A stretch of DNA of 64,000 nucleotides, from NCBI GenBank assembly GCA_022457155.1, contig JAJGOT010000219.1:391001-455000 (forward strand), in the 5' to 3' direction. Of this stretch, positions 34,150-44,100 are shown one piece after another. The notes beneath the pieces were generated by a model, which was not told the origin of the DNA, ran no database searches, and saw only the letters and a list, made by a program, of their open reading frames with translations. The translations under genes were made by a program, and so were the position numbers. Source of the DNA: Cladopsammia gracilis. Lineage: Eukaryota > Cnidaria > Anthozoa > Scleractinia > Dendrophylliidae. Positions within the stretch are counted from its first letter, which is position 1. The number at the start of each line of letters is the position of its first letter.

Positions 34150-35165
34150 CTTACGCGTATTTTTAGTATCCATGGATGTCTGTAGCTTGTATACAAACAT
34201 TCCACTGGATGGATGTTATATGTGGAGCATTCGAAAAGTTCCACAATTATAATCCCCCGATACCAACACGCTTCCTAAGGGAAATGTTTGGTCTAATTCT
34301 AAGAGAGAACTCATTCCAGTTCAATAACGATAATTATCTCCAAACACATGAAACCGCCATGGGAACGAAAATGGCAGTATCTTTTGCCAATGTCTTCATG
34401 GCGGAAATCGAAACAAAACTAATTCAACAAAACAGTACCAAGCCACGAGAATGGAAACGTTACATTGATGTCGTATTTTGCCTTTGGGATAGCAATAGAA
34501 ACGACGTGGATCATTTTATTGAACAAGCTAATAGATTCCACCCTACTATTAAATTCACGGCAGAAATATCAGAGAATGAAATTCATTTCCTTGACACAGT
34601 TGTGTTTAAAGGGGAAAGATTCAAAAAAGAATCCATACTGCATATCAAAACCCACTTCAAGCCGTCCGAAACCTTTCAGTATACACATCTCACTTCCTGT
34701 CACCCACCAGGCGTGAAGAGAGGTTTTGTAAAAGGCGAGGCAATCCGACTACTTAGAAAAAACTCTTCAAAAACAACATTTGAAAAGTGCCTTTCTGACT
34801 TCAAACTACGTCTCGAAACAAGAGGCTATCCTAAAACAATGATAGAAAGGTCACTAACAGGGGTCACATTTGCCTCAAGACAGTCGGCACTTCAACAAAA
34901 GATAAAAAACAAAGAGAGGATACTGCCTTTTGTCACTACACACCATCCCGCAGTGAAAAACCTTAAAAAAACAGTGATGGAAAATTGGAGTTTAATACAA
35001 AATCAGCCTTTGCTGAACACAATCTATGAAAAACCTCCGATCATATCATACAAGAGGGGTAAATCCCTTAAAGACACGCTCGTAAGAGCTAAAATCTGAA
35101 GGCTGTAAATGCAACGCAACCACAAAACCACGTGGGGAGTCCGCGCAGGCCTGTCTTTATCTATC
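34150..35165 (+). pseudogene. Penelope-like RT fragment with broken catalytic site
   Basis: After FLVSMDVCSLYTNIP and a frameshift near 34205, an open frame to 35097 encodes PPIPTRFLREMFGLILREN, GTKMAVSFANVFMAEIE, KRYIDVVFCLW, HPTIKFTAEIS, FLDTVVF, THFKPSETFQYTHLTSCHPPG and ERGY-like and SYKRGKSLKD blocks. This is the Penelope-like RT order. The YIDD site reads YIDV, so the second catalytic Asp is lost. The expected GIY-YIG domain is absent, though EGCKCNATT after the stop may be the start of the linker. It is antisense to the nuclease-like gene, and its 5' edge touches that gene's upstream end. Confidence 0.8.
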
Positions 35166-35812
35166 TATTCAATGAGTAAATAACACAAACTTGTCGAGGT
35201 TTTAGCCCAAAACTTTTTTCACATTATGATGGCGTGATAGCGCGCGCACAGCATATTTTAATTCAATGTAAACAAACCGCTCAAAGGAACAAAAGCAGCT
35301 TTTAAACTCATCTTATCGTTAACTTTCGATAGAAAGGGTCCATGCATTGAATACAGTGTTGTTTATCTGCCAAACTTGACACAGTAATCAAGACTTTTGC
35401 CCCTTCTTTGAAGATAACTTTAAATTTTGGTTTTCTACGCAAGGAACCCATTAAATTGCCGCGGGAAATTTTCAACCAATCACAGGCTGGTTTCTGAGAC
35501 GACAATACGACTTTATATTGACGTCTCAAAAGCAGACAAAACTATCTGAGAATCGTGATACTAGATGGAATGAGACAGCAGTGTGTTTTTCGGCCAGACA
35601 TGCAACATACATATCGGATTTTCCCACGGAAAGAAACCAATTTAAGTCATATACGACGCACGTGGCTTCGTGGCACGTTTGGCACGTTTGGTCAAAAGAA
35701 TACATGCGTTTAAGAATACATGCGTCTAACTGGAAATAGCTGGTAATAATAATAATAATAATAATCATTTGTTGTTTAATTTTATAAAAAAATGCGCTGT
35801 TTTGCCTTAGAA

Positions 35813-36202
35813 AAATGAGAGTTCGAAAATCCAAGATGGCGGATCCAAGATGGCCACCAACAAAATAGCAGGTAGTTAATCCTGACGTTATCGCAGGCTG
35901 CCAGTGTTACCAATTTAGGTCACAGGACTTATTTCATCAAGAGTAAGCTTCTAATAAAGTCAAGTCCTAGTATCTTGAATCGGAGTAAAGATATTCGTAA
36001 AATTTGTTTTTTGCATCTTATTTACATAAATTAGCATAAATTAAGTCATTTAGCAGCGGGAAACATGGGAAGACGTGGTCGAAAAAATTGGCCCCCATCG
36101 GATTCTTATTATTCGACCCAAAATTAGTGCAAAACAGCAAAAAAATTAATTTCGGTACAAAAGTCCTACGGAAGCGTATTTTTGGACATACTGGACCGCA
36201 CT
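35813..36202 (+). repeat. Right terminal inverted repeat
   Basis: Reverse complement of 31610-31985 with scattered substitutions and a few short indels near the outer end. A TAA microsatellite (35743-35763) lies just inside it. Confidence 0.85.
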
Positions 36203-36703
36203 ATTACATTCAGCAGTCGGCTTTGCAGCAAGTCAAAGCAATCAAGTCAAGGCAAATTCCACAGCAATTTCTGTGCAGCCGATTTGTCGAATCTTGCTCA
36301 CAATAAAGCTTAAAGTCTTGGAACTTATTGAGCTTAATTAGAAACAAATCTGTCATCGCATGATGAAAAATAGTAGCCTTTTTCTTAAAAAGCGGGGTTT
36401 CCTAAAACATGCTTGTAACTCTTAATCGCTTATCTCATTTGCACTAAAACGGAAAGTCCTGTATAACTTAAAGACGCTTTTATTGACCTACCAACTTACA
36501 GAAATCGGTTAACGCTTACATGTCGAAAATTCGTTTTATAAAAGGGAGCCCCCACGCCATAAATAGCCGGGGGCCACGTTAAACATGCTTGAAATAAATT
36601 AAAACTCCAAAACAATTTTTGGGCCCGAGACAATGCTTAGTTTGAGCAGCGGTAGTTCCATGAAATTTTTAAGTTGATAAGATTCAGCTTCACAGTTTAT
36701 GGG

Positions 36704-36852
36704 TGGTTTTCACGTTACGTCACGGCGGCCATGTTGGTGCACACCTACAAAAGAATTTTTTATGAACTTCTTTTGTTATGTGCACCAACATGGCCGCCAT
36801 GGCCTTTGTTATTTGAGCCCCACAGGACTGAAGGTCACGTGAGCGAAAACCA
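36704..36852. mobile_element. Short MITE with palindromic core
   Basis: Outer ends TGGTTTTCACGTTACGTCAC and GTCACGTGAGCGAAAACCA, with an inner perfect pair GGCGGCCATGTTGGTGCAC (36724-36742) and its complement (36780-36798). Confidence 0.65.
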
Positions 36853-36926
36853 TCTATATGTTGATCATAAAACTGTCTATTCATCATGCGCTCTTTTTCG
36901 AGCTTAATTATAATAGAACTAAAAAC

Positions 36927-37371
36927 TGCAAAAGACCGCAAACGATAATGCTGTAAACGATACGTAGGAAATACGAAAGACCTACAGCAAGGCTGATCTG
37001 ATTACGCAAAAAAGTAGACTTTGCCAGACACCAATACGACAGAAACCGATAAAGCAGGGTAGCAACCGCGAACAGCTGTTTCGTTCTGTTAGAAGGAAAT
37101 GAAAATGTTATAATTTGCATACTTCATTCATTTATTTCCCGTGTCTGCCACCAATATCATGATTTCATCTGAAGCTTTAAAATAATCTGTATTTCTGCAG
37201 ATCAGCTTCTGTATTGTTATATTGTTATGTTGTCTAACTTTCATTATTTTCAGTTACATTACTTTTCCCTGCCTCGAATAGCGTTTTTGCTAATTTGTAG
37301 GGCAAATACATTTTGCAAAAGACCGCAAACGATAATGCTGTAAACGATACGTAGGAATTACGAAAGACCTA
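36927..37371 (+). mobile_element. Truncated LINE tail flanked by a 58-bp target duplication
   Basis: The 58-bp repeat at 36927-36984 recurs at 37314-37371 with one mismatch. The 329-bp insert ends with a stem-loop of the same architecture as the LINE tails at 586-628 and 10082-10126 (CTGCCTCGAATAGC, then GCTAATTTGTAGGGCAAA at 37290-37307). No coding sequence is left. Confidence 0.65.
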
Positions 37372-37849
37372 ACCAGCCAAAAAAATGAACAAATATAACC
37401 GACAAACAGCGTTTAGCGTTATACTAAATTGGCCTAAATTGGAGTGAGCAAAATTGTTTTTTCCGCGATATTTTTTTCAGAACGTTTACTCTTTTTAAAG
37501 GTCCAATATTTGCTTCGACGTTCGATGAACTTATGAAGGAAAAAAAAGTGAAACGAATGTTGAAACCGTTTGAGCAGGACCGGCTTGTTCAAAGCACGAA
37601 TAAGCTAACCCAGGATTAGCGTCAATTTTGAATCCAGTTAAACAACTCAACAATTGAAAATTTTCCAAAGTTTTCTGCCCTTCAGTTTCGACTTTAACTT
37701 GTCTTCACTACAAGCTATGAATGACCTTTTGAAAACATTTTTAAACAGGGAAATGTAATCCTCGGTTAACTTTTAATCCGAGATTAGCGCTAATCGGCTT
37801 TCGAACAACCGGGCCCAGGTCTTTTAAGAAAAATGAGTTATATGAAGAG

Positions 37850-38197
37850 GACGTTGACGTTTTTGGATGAAAATCGCCCCAAATTAAACTATGCAACTTT
37901 GTTATATATTTAATGCTTATAGAACACTAAGAGGAAGATATCACGTGAATTAGTGAAGAAGGTGTAAACCATAATAAATTTTTAGGGAGTTTCCCAAGAC
38001 ACAAGGCGCGAAGTGATGGAAGTAATAAAGTTACAAGTTACAAGTTACAATTTTTTCAAGTTGCAATCCGTTTCCATCCCGGCCATCTACAGCCCAAGAC
38101 ACTTATTTTTACTCTTAGTGCATTAGTAGAATAATTTTGAACAAAACAAGACCAATATTTTTGGGTTTTCACTGATATAAATATGTACTTTGGCTTT
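37850..38197. repeat. Dispersed repeat S, copy 1
   Basis: Shares blocks with 63085-63420 in the same order and orientation: AACCATAATAA, TTTTTTCAAGTTG, CCATCC-GGCCATC and ATAAATATG. Confidence 0.5.
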
Positions 38198-38201
38198 TTA
38201 A

Positions 38202-38567
38202 CCCTTTAAGCCCTAAGAGTGATCAGAATCAAATTTCTCCTTGTAATATCAATGCCTTATCAGTCAAAAAGGTCATGAGAATTAAGGACATGATCACACA
38301 AGATGAATTCTCTTGATATCTAAACAATTTCTCCCAAATACTTCTATAAGAATGAGTGATCATACTTCTATAAGTATGAGTGATCAGAATCAAATTTCTC
38401 CTTGTAATATCAATGCCTTATCAATAAAAAAGGTCATGAGAATTAAGGATTATGATCACACAAGATGAATTCTCTTGATATCTAAATAATTTCTCCCCAC
38501 TACTTCTATAAGAAATGTATGGGAACAAGAAATGAGAATTTAAATTTTGAAATTGGGGCTTAAAGGG
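38202..38567. mobile_element. TTAA-flanked MITE with internal tandem duplication
   Basis: The inverted ends CCCTTTAAGCCC and GGGCTTAAAGGG are directly flanked by TTAA (38198-38201 and 38568-38571), piggyBac-like. The interior is two copies of a 171-bp unit starting GATCAGAATCAAATTTCTCC. Confidence 0.7.
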
Positions 38568-39036
38568 TTAAACTAACCGACTAAAAATGGTGGCACAGCC
38601 CCTTTAAATATTGTTGAGACGTGTTGAATAAAAACAGTGGTTTCATTGGGACACATTGATTTTTCGGCACCACAGCATATTAACTTTGAACGTTTGATAC
38701 TTCACTGCCTAAGCTTGGTCGGAAGAGCTGCTTCACACATTTACTAGACTTTCCAAACAAGTAAGTTTGATTGACACTGGAGTTACTATAGCAACGATTC
38801 GGTGACATTATAGGCTAGATGTAGATCTACAAGTCTGCGAATTTTAAAACGACATGTAGATTCGCCTTACTCTCTGTTAATTCGTCCACGACAGTGTATT
38901 CCTGACATGCTATGAGTGAAATGCTATTTTAACTGTATATTATTCCTTGAAAGTTTCATCCAGTTTTCTAATAACGAGTCATATTTGCACTCGTTTTGAT
39001 GCGTATTTGCACTCTAGAATGCTATGTCGAATAATA

Positions 39037-39173
39037 ATTCAGGGTGAAGTTGTGGAATACGGCTGAGTGTTTTTACGAGTCAGTTTTAATTTTTTTCGAT
39101 TTTTTAGGCGAGAAAAAAAATAAAAACTGACGAGTAAAAATGCCCAGCCGTATGACACAACTTTTCGCTGAAT
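39037..39173. mobile_element. Foldback MITE
   Basis: The ends ATTCAG and CTGAAT bound arms of about 55 bp containing ATACGGCTG and TTTTTAC-GAGTCAGTTTT-type blocks. Confidence 0.6.
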
Positions 39174-39239
39174 AAATTGTTTATTATACGACGGTAATCT
39201 TCTCCTAAAACTAAGTGTTTGAAGAAATAGGCGAGTGGA

Positions 39240-39400
39240 CTGGGACCAAACACAGCACGCAATTACTTTCAATTTAAAAACTAATGCTGCTTATACATGT
39301 AGGGGAACATGTTGGCCAGCAATGAAATAATTTAACACTATGAGATCTTTATCTGTTGTTTGTAAAATAATCGTCTGGATAACTCTACTGACTTTTAAGT
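39240..39400 (+). repeat. Second copy of the RT-element 3' region
   Basis: Matches 17250-17430, including ACACTATGAGATCTTTATC and GGATAACTCTACTGAC. Confidence 0.6.
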
Positions 39401-40223
39401 TCTTTAATAAACACAGGGAAGGGGGCAGTCCGCCTTGAGGCTTTAAAAAAGGAACCCCTCCCCCCCTTTAACATGTCACATGATATCCTTCCTACACCAC
39501 TGTCCTCATCCGAGAACACAGAAATGACTTAGGTATTTGTTTCGGAAGAGTGTGGCAAGAATCTGAGTCTTGAAGTTGGATTCAATGATTGGAAAGCTCA
39601 CAAACAGATGCCTCAGTTGTCTACATACTTTGGATACCCACTACAGTCTGTGTGGGCATAGTGCGTGACCATCCCAATTCAGACGCTCGGGATGCTTGAC
39701 GTGACAAGAGCGTTTATACCCAAGCAGCATTTCGAGCGCATCACCGTCACGTCATAAAATGGCGGCTAAGTCGGCTGCAACGAGCGACTAAATCTGATAA
39801 AAACGCTGGCTACACAACATTCTGTAATAAGAGATCGTGTGAACACACTCGTTGAAATAACAATTCGGTAGGTAACCTTGTTTATCTCGCCCAAGAGAGG
39901 AAAGTTTACTTCAGTTTCAGCACACGTTTGGCAGTGGGAAGAAATCTACTCACGCCAAATAGTTTATCTATCATTTTCTATTTTCCCTTTGCGAACTGAA
40001 ATGAACTGAACCAAATGTCCTCAAAATAAAAGGTTATTTTAATGACACATTTTGCTTTGGAAAATTGTGTTCATTATCATCCTAGCGTCATGCAAGTTTT
40101 CTAAAAAAATATCCATAAAGTGATACCTGCTATTTGAATATTGTTTATCTTATCATAAACACGAATATAATGTATTTACAGTGGGAAATGCGAAATTATG
40201 ACCCTATTCTTTATGTCGGGCTT

Positions 40224-40679
40224 CTATGCGGCAGCGAATGACGATCCTATTAAGTTGATGTTACTAATCCGTTTTCTATCTTTCCACAGTTCAGAACTAT
40301 TCACTATCACAATTCTGTACATTCCGAGTGTACTGTCAACTAAATAACATTTGATTATTTCATGGTAAAGAAACTTTGTCTTTAACCTTGTGCGTTTTTT
40401 ATCATAATAATTATACGGAGATTTTGTTAAACGCCTTATTATAACGTTATCCTTCCACACGTCTTTGCTTCCGATGCTAAAAAAAGTCAGGAATAAAATT
40501 TGTCTATCATTTAATGCCGTGTCTTTTATCTTTTTCCCTGATAGCTTGTTAGTTAGGGGTAGAACTGGAAACCCATAATTGGATTGAAACGTGTAACGCG
40601 TATTTACCGATTCCGAATATTCATTTTTTTGCTTAGTACCATATTTAGAAACCCCTCGGCCCCTCGAGATAGGAGGCAA
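40224..40679 (-). CDS. Unrecognised 151-codon open frame
   Basis: A frame on the minus strand with YTFQSNYGFPVLPLTNKLSG and DRQILFLTFFSIGSKDVWKD. I do not recognise the protein. A related 37-bp stretch (ACGTTTCAA, then TTATGGGTTTC) occurs inverted at about 40799-40835, so the start of the frame overlaps repeat sequence. No supporting splice sites are evident, and a chance frame or transposon relic is as likely as a gene. Confidence 0.2.
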   Translation of the reverse strand: MPPISRGRGVSKYGTKQKNEYSESVNTRYTFQSNYGFPVLPLTNKLSGKKIKDTALNDRQILFLTFFSIGSKDVWKDNVIIRRLTKSPYNYYDKKRTRLKTKFLYHEIIKCYLVDSTLGMYRIVIVNSSELWKDRKRISNINLIGSSFAAA

Positions 40680-41029
40680 GTTGTTCTAGCGAATTGATTG
40701 GTTAATATTTTTATCTTGATTTTCGAAATATGGCTGTAACACCTTCTTCGCAAATTGAATAATCGGAAGCTTGTTTTGAAGCGTACAAGAGACAGTTGCA
40801 CGTTTCAACCCACTTATGGGTTTCTGGTAGAACATATACACCTTAATGTTGTGTTAACTATCCGTTGCAAAGCGGCACGCCTTACCATGAGCACTCTACA
40901 AACTTTTTTACAGGTTAGCCAATCAGAGAGCTTGAATTCAATTGACGGATACGCCTCATCGCAAAGTTGAGAACGATGGATTGTGACATTTGTGCTTCGT
41001 TGTTATCACACGGGTATAAATTCATTCAC

Positions 41030-41035
41030 TTTATT
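41030..41035 (-). terminator. Candidate poly(A) signal of the giant repeat gene
   Basis: AATAAA on the minus strand, about 155 nt after the TGA at 41188-41190, the nearest clear signal downstream. Confidence 0.5.
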
Positions 41036-41187
41036 GCATCACACTTATCCGCAGTTACGAAAATGATTTTATGAATTAGCTGGTAATATCGTTTACACTT
41101 GAAAAAAGCTTGTTAAGTGCTCACGGTATCGCACATCGCACTGTAACTATTGTGACAGTTGTTGTATCCTTGTAAGATGGTTGCTGT

Positions 41188-44100
41188 TCAGTGAAATCCT
41201 GCGGGAATAACAAGCCTCCCAGGGGACATGCTATCCACTTTTTTAACTGACTGCTTCCCGTGTGTTTGCCGAACTGCATTTTGTCGGCTGTCAGCTTTAT
41301 TGTTGGCAAGTGGTAATGTTCTGAGCTGTTCGCGTGACAAGGAGTGTGTTACCCACTCCTTAGCATTGCTCTCTTGCACGTTTGGAGAAGAACGTTTCTC
41401 TTGAACGTCTATGGAAAAACTGTGCTGCTTAAAGTCGGGAATAACCACTCTACCCGGTGACACTCTATCACCCTTTGTAGCAACCAGACTCTCTTGTGTT
41501 TGAAAATGGAGCTTATCTGTTGACAGCTTGTTTGTTGAAGAAGGCAATTCGGACCTGAACTCTCCATTCGTACCCTGTTGCGCTAACCACACTTGAGAAT
41601 TCCCTTTCTTGTTCTTAAAAGGAGAAGCAGGTTCTTGCACGTCAATGGAAAATTTGTGGGCACCGTAATCTGGAATAACAATTCGTCCAGGTGACGAACC
41701 AAAGGACATTCTATCTGGTTGCATGCCTTGATTCTGAGCAAACTGCAATTTCTCTTCTTCCCTGAGATTTTCGTGTGTCGTAGTTAACAATGTCCACTGC
41801 TCTGCCTTGCGTTTATTCTCTTCTTGATATTCAGTTACTCCAGTCTCCAGTCTCCCAACGGACGACTCATGCGATGTCTGCGGGCTTTGCCTGTGAAGAA
41901 ATTGAAATTTCTCTGAAGAAAGTTTGTTTGTTGCACGAGTCACTTCCGTTGAAACTTTTTCATCCATAGACGTTCCCCCAACCCACTTAAGGGAATTACG
42001 TTTGTCCATTTTGGAAGGCTCCGAAACATCTTTCATCTCCACGGAGAAGCGATGGTGATCAAAATCACGAACGGCCAATCTCCCCGGTAAAGAATCATCC
42101 AACTGTTGACCTTGATCTCTTTCTTGTTTGTGGACAAATTGCATACTGCCTCCTGAACGTTTGCTTGTAGAAGGTAGCGGTAATGCCCGGAGTTCCTCTT
42201 GCGTCATAGAGTGTGTCATCCACTCTTCGGCGTTAAGTTTCCCCACTTTCGAAGGAGATGAAACTACACGGAGATCAACATAACTACTGTGCTGATGGAA
42301 GCTAGGAACAACTACACGTCCAGGAACTGAGCCATTAGACACTCGCGAATGCTGTGCACCTTCGGTGTTAACAACAATTCTTTTCTCTATTGACGGCATG
42401 TTTGATGACTGAGTCAGTTTGACTCCATGTGCTTCTTCAGAATAATTTGGAAATTTCAATTTCTCTACTGTCAATTTGCTTCTTGAACGGAGTGGTATCG
42501 ATTTCAGATCCTCGTTTGTCATGGAGTGCGTTATCCACTCCTCAGAGTTATGCATCTCCACTTTAGAAGGAGACGACTTTTCTTGAACATCAACAGTAAA
42601 ACTGTGCTGCTTGAAATCGGGAATCAGAAGCCTGCCTGGCGAGATTATATCCGCCTTTGAACCTGGCTCCGTATCTTCTGTTTGCAAAAGTTGCAATTTA
42701 TCGGCTGAGAGCTTGTTCGTTGGAGGAAGCAGTTCTGATCGGAGCTCTTCTTGTTTAATGGTCTGCGTTATCCACTGGTCGGTTTTCAGCTTTTCTACTT
42801 TTGGAGGCGGCGGTTTTTCTTGATTTTCTATGGCATAGCTATGCTGATCAAATGCAGGAATGACCAGCTTGCCTGGTGAAGAGCCGTCAACTTTTGTGGC
42901 AGGCTGTGTTTCTTGTGTTTGGAGAAATTGCACTTGATGTACAGACAGCTTGTTTGTTGGAGGAGGCAGTTCTGATCGGAGCTCGTCTTGTTTAATGGTC
43001 TGTGTTATCCACTCTTCGGCCGCTTTGCGTTTCTCCACCTTTGGAGGGGGCGACAGTTCCTTCACTTGTATGGATGAGCTTTCCTGATTGTAGTCGGGAA
43101 TGACTAGCCTCCCTGGTGACGACACATTCACCTTCTCGACTCTCTGTGTTTCTTGGTTATGAAGAAATTGCACTTTATCTGCTGAGAGCTTGTTGGTTGG
43201 AGGAGGCAGTTCTGATCGGAGCTCTTCTTGTTTAATGGTCTGCGTTATCCACTGTTCGGTTTTCAGCTTTTCTACTTTGGGAGGCGGCGGTTTTTCTTGA
43301 ACTTCTAAGGCATAGCTATGCTGATCAAATGCGGGAATTACCAGCTTGCCTGGTGAAGAGCCGTCAACTTTTGTGGCAGGCTGTGTTTCTTGTGTTTGGA
43401 GAAATTGCACTTGATGTACCGACAGCTTGTTTGTTGGAGGAGGCAGTTCTGATCGGAGCTCCTGAGGTTTCGTTGATTGTGTTATCCACTCTTCGGCCGC
43501 TTTGCGTTTCTCCACCTTTGGAGGGGGCGACAGTTCCTTCACTTGTATGGATGAGCTTTCCTGATTGTAGTCGGGAATGACTAGCCTCCCTGGTGACGAC
43601 ACATTCACCTTCTCGACTCTCTGTGTTTCTTGGTTATGAAGAAATTGCACTTTATCTGCTGAGAGCTTGTTGGTTGGAGGAGGCAGTTCTGATCGGAGCT
43701 CTTCTTGTTTAATGGTCTGCGTTATCCACTGTTCGGTTTTCAGCTTTTCTACTTTGGGAGGCGGCGGTTTTTCGTGAACTTCTAAGGCATAGCTATGCTG
43801 ATCAAATGCGGGAATTACCAGCTTGCCTGGTGAAGAGCCGTCAACTTTTGTGGCAGGCTGTGTTTCTTGTGTTTGGAGAAATTGCACTTGATGTACCGAC
43901 AGCTTGTTTGTTGGAGGAGGCAGTTCTGATCGGAGCTCCTGAGGTTTCGTTGATTGTGTTATCCACTCTTCGGCCGCTTTGCGTTTCTCCACCTTTGGAG
44001 GGGGCGACAGTTCCTTCACTTGTATGGATGAGCTTTCCTGATTGTAGTCGGGAATGACTAGCCTCCCTGGTGACGACACATTCACCTTCTCGACTCTCTG

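Larger units (their letters stand above)
31610..36202. mobile_element. Candidate DNA transposon with ~380-bp terminal inverted repeats
   Basis: The two ends, 31610-31985 and 35813-36202, are reverse complements over nearly their whole length, with AGTGCGGT as the outermost shared block. They enclose a degenerate minus-strand gene for a FEN/XPG-like nuclease with a CXC motif (32211-34133) and a plus-strand Penelope-like RT fragment (34150-35165). The element borders are estimates because no clean target duplication is visible. An XPG-type nuclease has been reported in part of the Academ superfamily of DNA transposons. I note that as a possible relation only. A chance flanking of an unrelated gene by two MITE copies cannot be excluded. 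Confidence 0.55.

Noticed and set aside
31512..36306. Paired frames starting MAPIGFLLFDPK
   Set aside because: They lie in the two terminal inverted repeats and diverge as soon as the arms end.
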